Below are positions 62,053 through 64,000 of a DNA stretch of 64,000 nt, piece by piece. A program made the translations under genes and the position numbers. The notes below the pieces were generated by a model. It was given only the letters and a program-made list of their open reading frames with translations, did no database searches and was not told the DNA's origin. The stretch is from Alkalibacterium sp. 20 (lineage in GTDB: Bacteria; Bacillota; Bacilli; Lactobacillales; Carnobacteriaceae_A), in NCBI RefSeq assembly GCF_001885615.1, contig NZ_LSRN01000023.1, forward strand, positions 1 through 64,000, read 5' to 3'. How positions within the stretch are numbered: position 1 is the first letter of the stretch; every line of letters begins with the position of its first letter.

Positions 62053-62106
62053 TCGGAAAACTTGCTGTACCATTCCCAGGAATGGAGCGGACTGTCTACG
62101 TTCTAA
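62053..62106 (+). pseudogene. Remnant of a PLD gene 3' end (copy 3)
   Basis: CGGAAAACTTGCTGTACCAT continues to the TAA at about 62104-62106. Read in the PLD frame it keeps LLYHSQEWSGLSTF then stop, matching the intact gene's IQEWSGLSTF end. It is closer to copy 2 than to the intact gene. The rest of the gene is missing. Confidence 0.8.
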
Positions 62107-62132
62107 TTAATTTAAAGTGATTAACATAAAAC

Positions 62133-62162
62133 AGAGATGATTCTCATTCGAGAATCATCTCT
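62133..62162 (+). terminator. Terminator after PLD remnant copy 3
   Basis: AGAGATGATTCTC and its exact complement have a four-base loop (ATTC) and are followed by ATTTTCATTT. It probably ended the former PLD gene. Confidence 0.8.
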
Positions 62163-62271
62163 ATTTTCATTTCCCCCCCAGGTAAACAGCCCTTCAATTG
62201 ACCAAAAAGATATGCTTTCAATCACTTATAACTGCAGCACAGCCACTTTATTATACAGGTCAGCGACTCCC

Positions 62272-62308
62272 CTAAAAAGTCATGTCATATCGTTTGACTA
62301 CTTTTTAG
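62272..62308 (-). terminator. Hairpin at the end of trpA
   Basis: CTAAAAAG pairs with CTTTTTAG across the trpA stop codon (62298-62300), with GTCA/TGAC adding to the stem. It probably ends the trp message; T content after it is modest. Confidence 0.45.
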
Positions 62309-63074
62309 AGGCGTTAATAAGATCTACAATTTCCCCTCTCTTTTCTTCATAGAAGCTGGAAACGATTTTGCTTCCTACCACTACGCCATCTCCATACTGA
62401 CTGAGTTGTCTGACCTGTTCAGGCGTTGACACCCCGAATCCAGCGAGGACAGGTTTTGAACTCATCGCTTTTAATTCTTTAATGTATTCTCCAACTGTTT
62501 CTGCAAACTCCACTTGGGCTCCTGTTGTTCCCTTTACCGTCACTGCATATAAAAAGCCTTCCGTTTTTTCAGCAATCTTCTTTAAACGTTCGATCGGACT
62601 GGTTAACGCAGCTAATCTAATCAGAGCGATTTCTTTATCTGACAGATATCTTGTGATACGGTCTTCCTCTTCCATCGGTAAGTCTGGGATTATTAATCCA
62701 TCCACTCCGGAATCAACACTCTCATTGATGAAGTCCTCTATTTTATAGGCATAGATCGGATTCATATATGTCATCAGGATGATTGGAATCGTTCGATCGT
62801 GCTTGGTTTCTTTTAATTTACGAAGGACTTTTCTTAACGTGACTTTTTCTTCCAACGCTCGTAACCCGGCTTCTTGAATAGTCGGTCCATCAGCTACCGG
62901 ATCAGAAAACGGAATTCCTAATTCTAAAGCTGTAGCACCCGCTTCTTCCAGAAACTGAATGCGCTCAGGCAAAACATCCAGCCCGCCATCGCCCGCCATA
63001 ATGTAAGGGACGAATATCTTGTCTCCCTGGTCCAGGGTCTTCTGAAAGGCCTGCTCCAATGTTGTTTTACTCAT
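62298..63074 (-). CDS. trpA: Tryptophan synthase alpha subunit
   Basis: This 258-residue TIM-barrel enzyme cleaves indole-3-glycerol phosphate to indole. The active-site Glu and Asp lie in [20 protein letters not shown] near residue 47. [15 protein letters not shown], the [20 protein letters not shown] strand and [10 protein letters not shown] follow the family. The start overlaps trpB by eight bases (63067-63074), as is usual for this channelled complex. It ends the operon in this window; upstream trp genes lie beyond the edge. Confidence 0.96.
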   Translation of the reverse strand: MSKTTLEQAFQKTLDQGDKIFVPYIMAGDGGLDVLPERIQFLEEAGATALELGIPFSDPVADGPTIQEAGLRALEEKVTLRKVLRKLKETKHDRTIPIILMTYMNPIYAYKIEDFINESVDSGVDGLIIPDLPMEEEDRITRYLSDKEIALIRLAALTSPIERLKKIAEKTEGFLYAVTVKGTTGAQVEFAETVGEYIKELKAMSSKPVLAGFGVSTPEQVRQLSQYGDGVVVGSKIVSSFYEEKRGEIVDLINASKK

Positions 63075-64000
63075 CTGCCTGACCTCCTATTCTTTCTCTC
63101 ACTGTTTCGACATCCTTGTCTCCTCTTCCAGAAAGACAAATGATCAAGCTTTCATCTGGCTTCATCCGTTTAGCGATTTTTTGTGCATAGGCGATCGCAT
63201 GGGCTGTTTCAAGAGCAGGAATGATCCCTTCTTTGCGAGACAGCAACTGCAACCCTTCAAGTGCTTCCTGGTCCGTGATCCCTTCATAGGTCACACGCTT
63301 CATATCTTTCAAGTAGCTGTGCTCTGGACCGATCCCTGGATAGTCCATACCTGCTGAAATGGAGTAAGGTTCAGTAATTTGCCCGGCTTCATCCTGGAGT
63401 AAATATGACATCATACCATGCAGCACGCCCACTTTTCCAGCAGTCAGGGTCGCTGCATGTTCTCCCGTATCGATTCCTTTTCCAGCAGCTTCGGCTCCAT
63501 ATAATTTAACGGATGCCTCATTCACAAATGGCGCAAATATACCCATCGCATTGCTTCCTCCGCCTACACACGCAACAATAGCATCTGGTAATTTGTGCTT
63601 CAGCGCTTCAAATTGCTCTTTGGTTTCCTTTCCAATCACACTCTGAAAATCTCGAACTATTTTCGGGAAGGGATGTGGCCCTACAACCGATCCGATAATA
63701 TAATGGGTGTCTTCCACGTTCGCTACCCAATAACGCAGCGCTTCATTAACTGCATCTTTCAACGTTCCTTTTCCTTGATCGACACTGATTACTTGTGCGC
63801 CTAATAATTCCATACGAAAAACATTTAACTTCTGACGTCTCACGTCTTCTTTTCCCATAAATACAATGCACTCTAAATCAAGTAAGGCACAAACGGTTGC
63901 TGTCGCTACGCCATGTTGACCCGCACCTGTTTCAGCAACCACCTTTTTCTTACCCATCCTCTGGGTGAGCAGGGCTTGTCCTAAAGCATTGTTGATCTTA
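63067..64000 (-). CDS. trpB: Tryptophan synthase beta subunit, 5' end beyond the window
   Basis: The frame is open to the window edge. It begins [16 protein letters not shown], where the first Lys (codon 63997-63999) is the PLP-binding Lys of the HKINN motif. [47 protein letters not shown] (phosphate site), [15 protein letters not shown]-like region and the closing [10 protein letters not shown] follow. About 85 N-terminal residues are outside the window. An internal ATG at 63957 is not the start. It makes tryptophan from indole and serine. Confidence 0.95.
   Translation of the reverse strand, partial: KINNALGQALLTQRMGKKKVVAETGAGQHGVATATVCALLDLECIVFMGKEDVRRQKLNVFRMELLGAQVISVDQGKGTLKDAVNEALRYWVANVEDTHYIIGSVVGPHPFPKIVRDFQSVIGKETKEQFEALKHKLPDAIVACVGGGSNAMGIFAPFVNEASVKLYGAEAAGKGIDTGEHAATLTAGKVGVLHGMMSYLLQDEAGQITEPYSISAGMDYPGIGPEHSYLKDMKRVTYEGITDQEALEGLQLLSRKEGIIPALETAHAIAYAQKIAKRMKPDESLIICLSGRGDKDVETVRERIGGQADE

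Overview
This window looks like chromosomal DNA from a low-GC Gram-positive bacterium. Lipoproteins carry Gram-positive lipoboxes, many genes have AGGAGG-type ribosome sites, and ECF sigma factors sit beside membrane anti-sigma factors. Exported proteins are very acidic, two glycine-betaine-type binding proteins stand in tandem, and there is a chemoreceptor. Together these suggest a motile, salt-tolerant member of the Lactobacillales, for example a Carnobacteriaceae relative such as Alkalibacterium or Marinilactibacillus. That placement is inference; no rRNA or tRNA gene was seen.

Left part (0-32 kb). A yxlEFG-like ABC export module (0.15-2.04 kb) is followed by a DUF302 protein, an SMP-30/gluconolactonase-like protein and two paralogous betaine-type binding lipoproteins; the first has a candidate structured RNA in its leader. 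A five-gene disaccharide operon (9.85-16.4 kb: GH65 phosphorylase, binding protein, two permeases, LacI regulator) has a clear promoter and two palindromic operators 21 bp apart. Redox enzymes follow (aldo/keto reductases, D-2-hydroxyacid dehydrogenase, flavin monooxygenase, amine oxidase, FAD oxidoreductase), with an ECF sigma/DUF4179 pair, an ATP-grasp enzyme, a cation symporter and a P-type ATPase.

Middle (32-47 kb). Housekeeping and catabolic genes: NmrA-like protein, YjjG nucleotidase, HhH-GPD glycosylase, a possibly flavinylated lipoprotein, a glutathionyl-hydroquinone reductase operon, an alpha-glucoside PTS/6-phospho-alpha-glucosidase operon with an RpiR regulator, a chemoreceptor and purA.

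Right part (47.5-62.2 kb) is an accessory and partly decayed region. It holds an HNH endonuclease, a zinc-ribbon protein, two paralogous membrane beta-propeller (DUF5050-like) proteins, a PLD-family enzyme, an ECF sigma/anti-sigma pair next to a site-2-protease-like metalloprotease, many tiny membrane proteins, and an antitoxin with a stub of toxin. Two remnants of the PLD gene 3' end and two paralogous 37-residue peptides suggest that this region grew by duplication and then decayed. trpA and partial trpB close the window.

The most unusual structure is a pair of non-coding arrays (19.59-19.91 kb and 45.57-45.94 kb). Short inverted-repeat boxes recur every 50-52 bp. The two arrays use different sequences, and in the first the pairing is preserved while the sequence changes.
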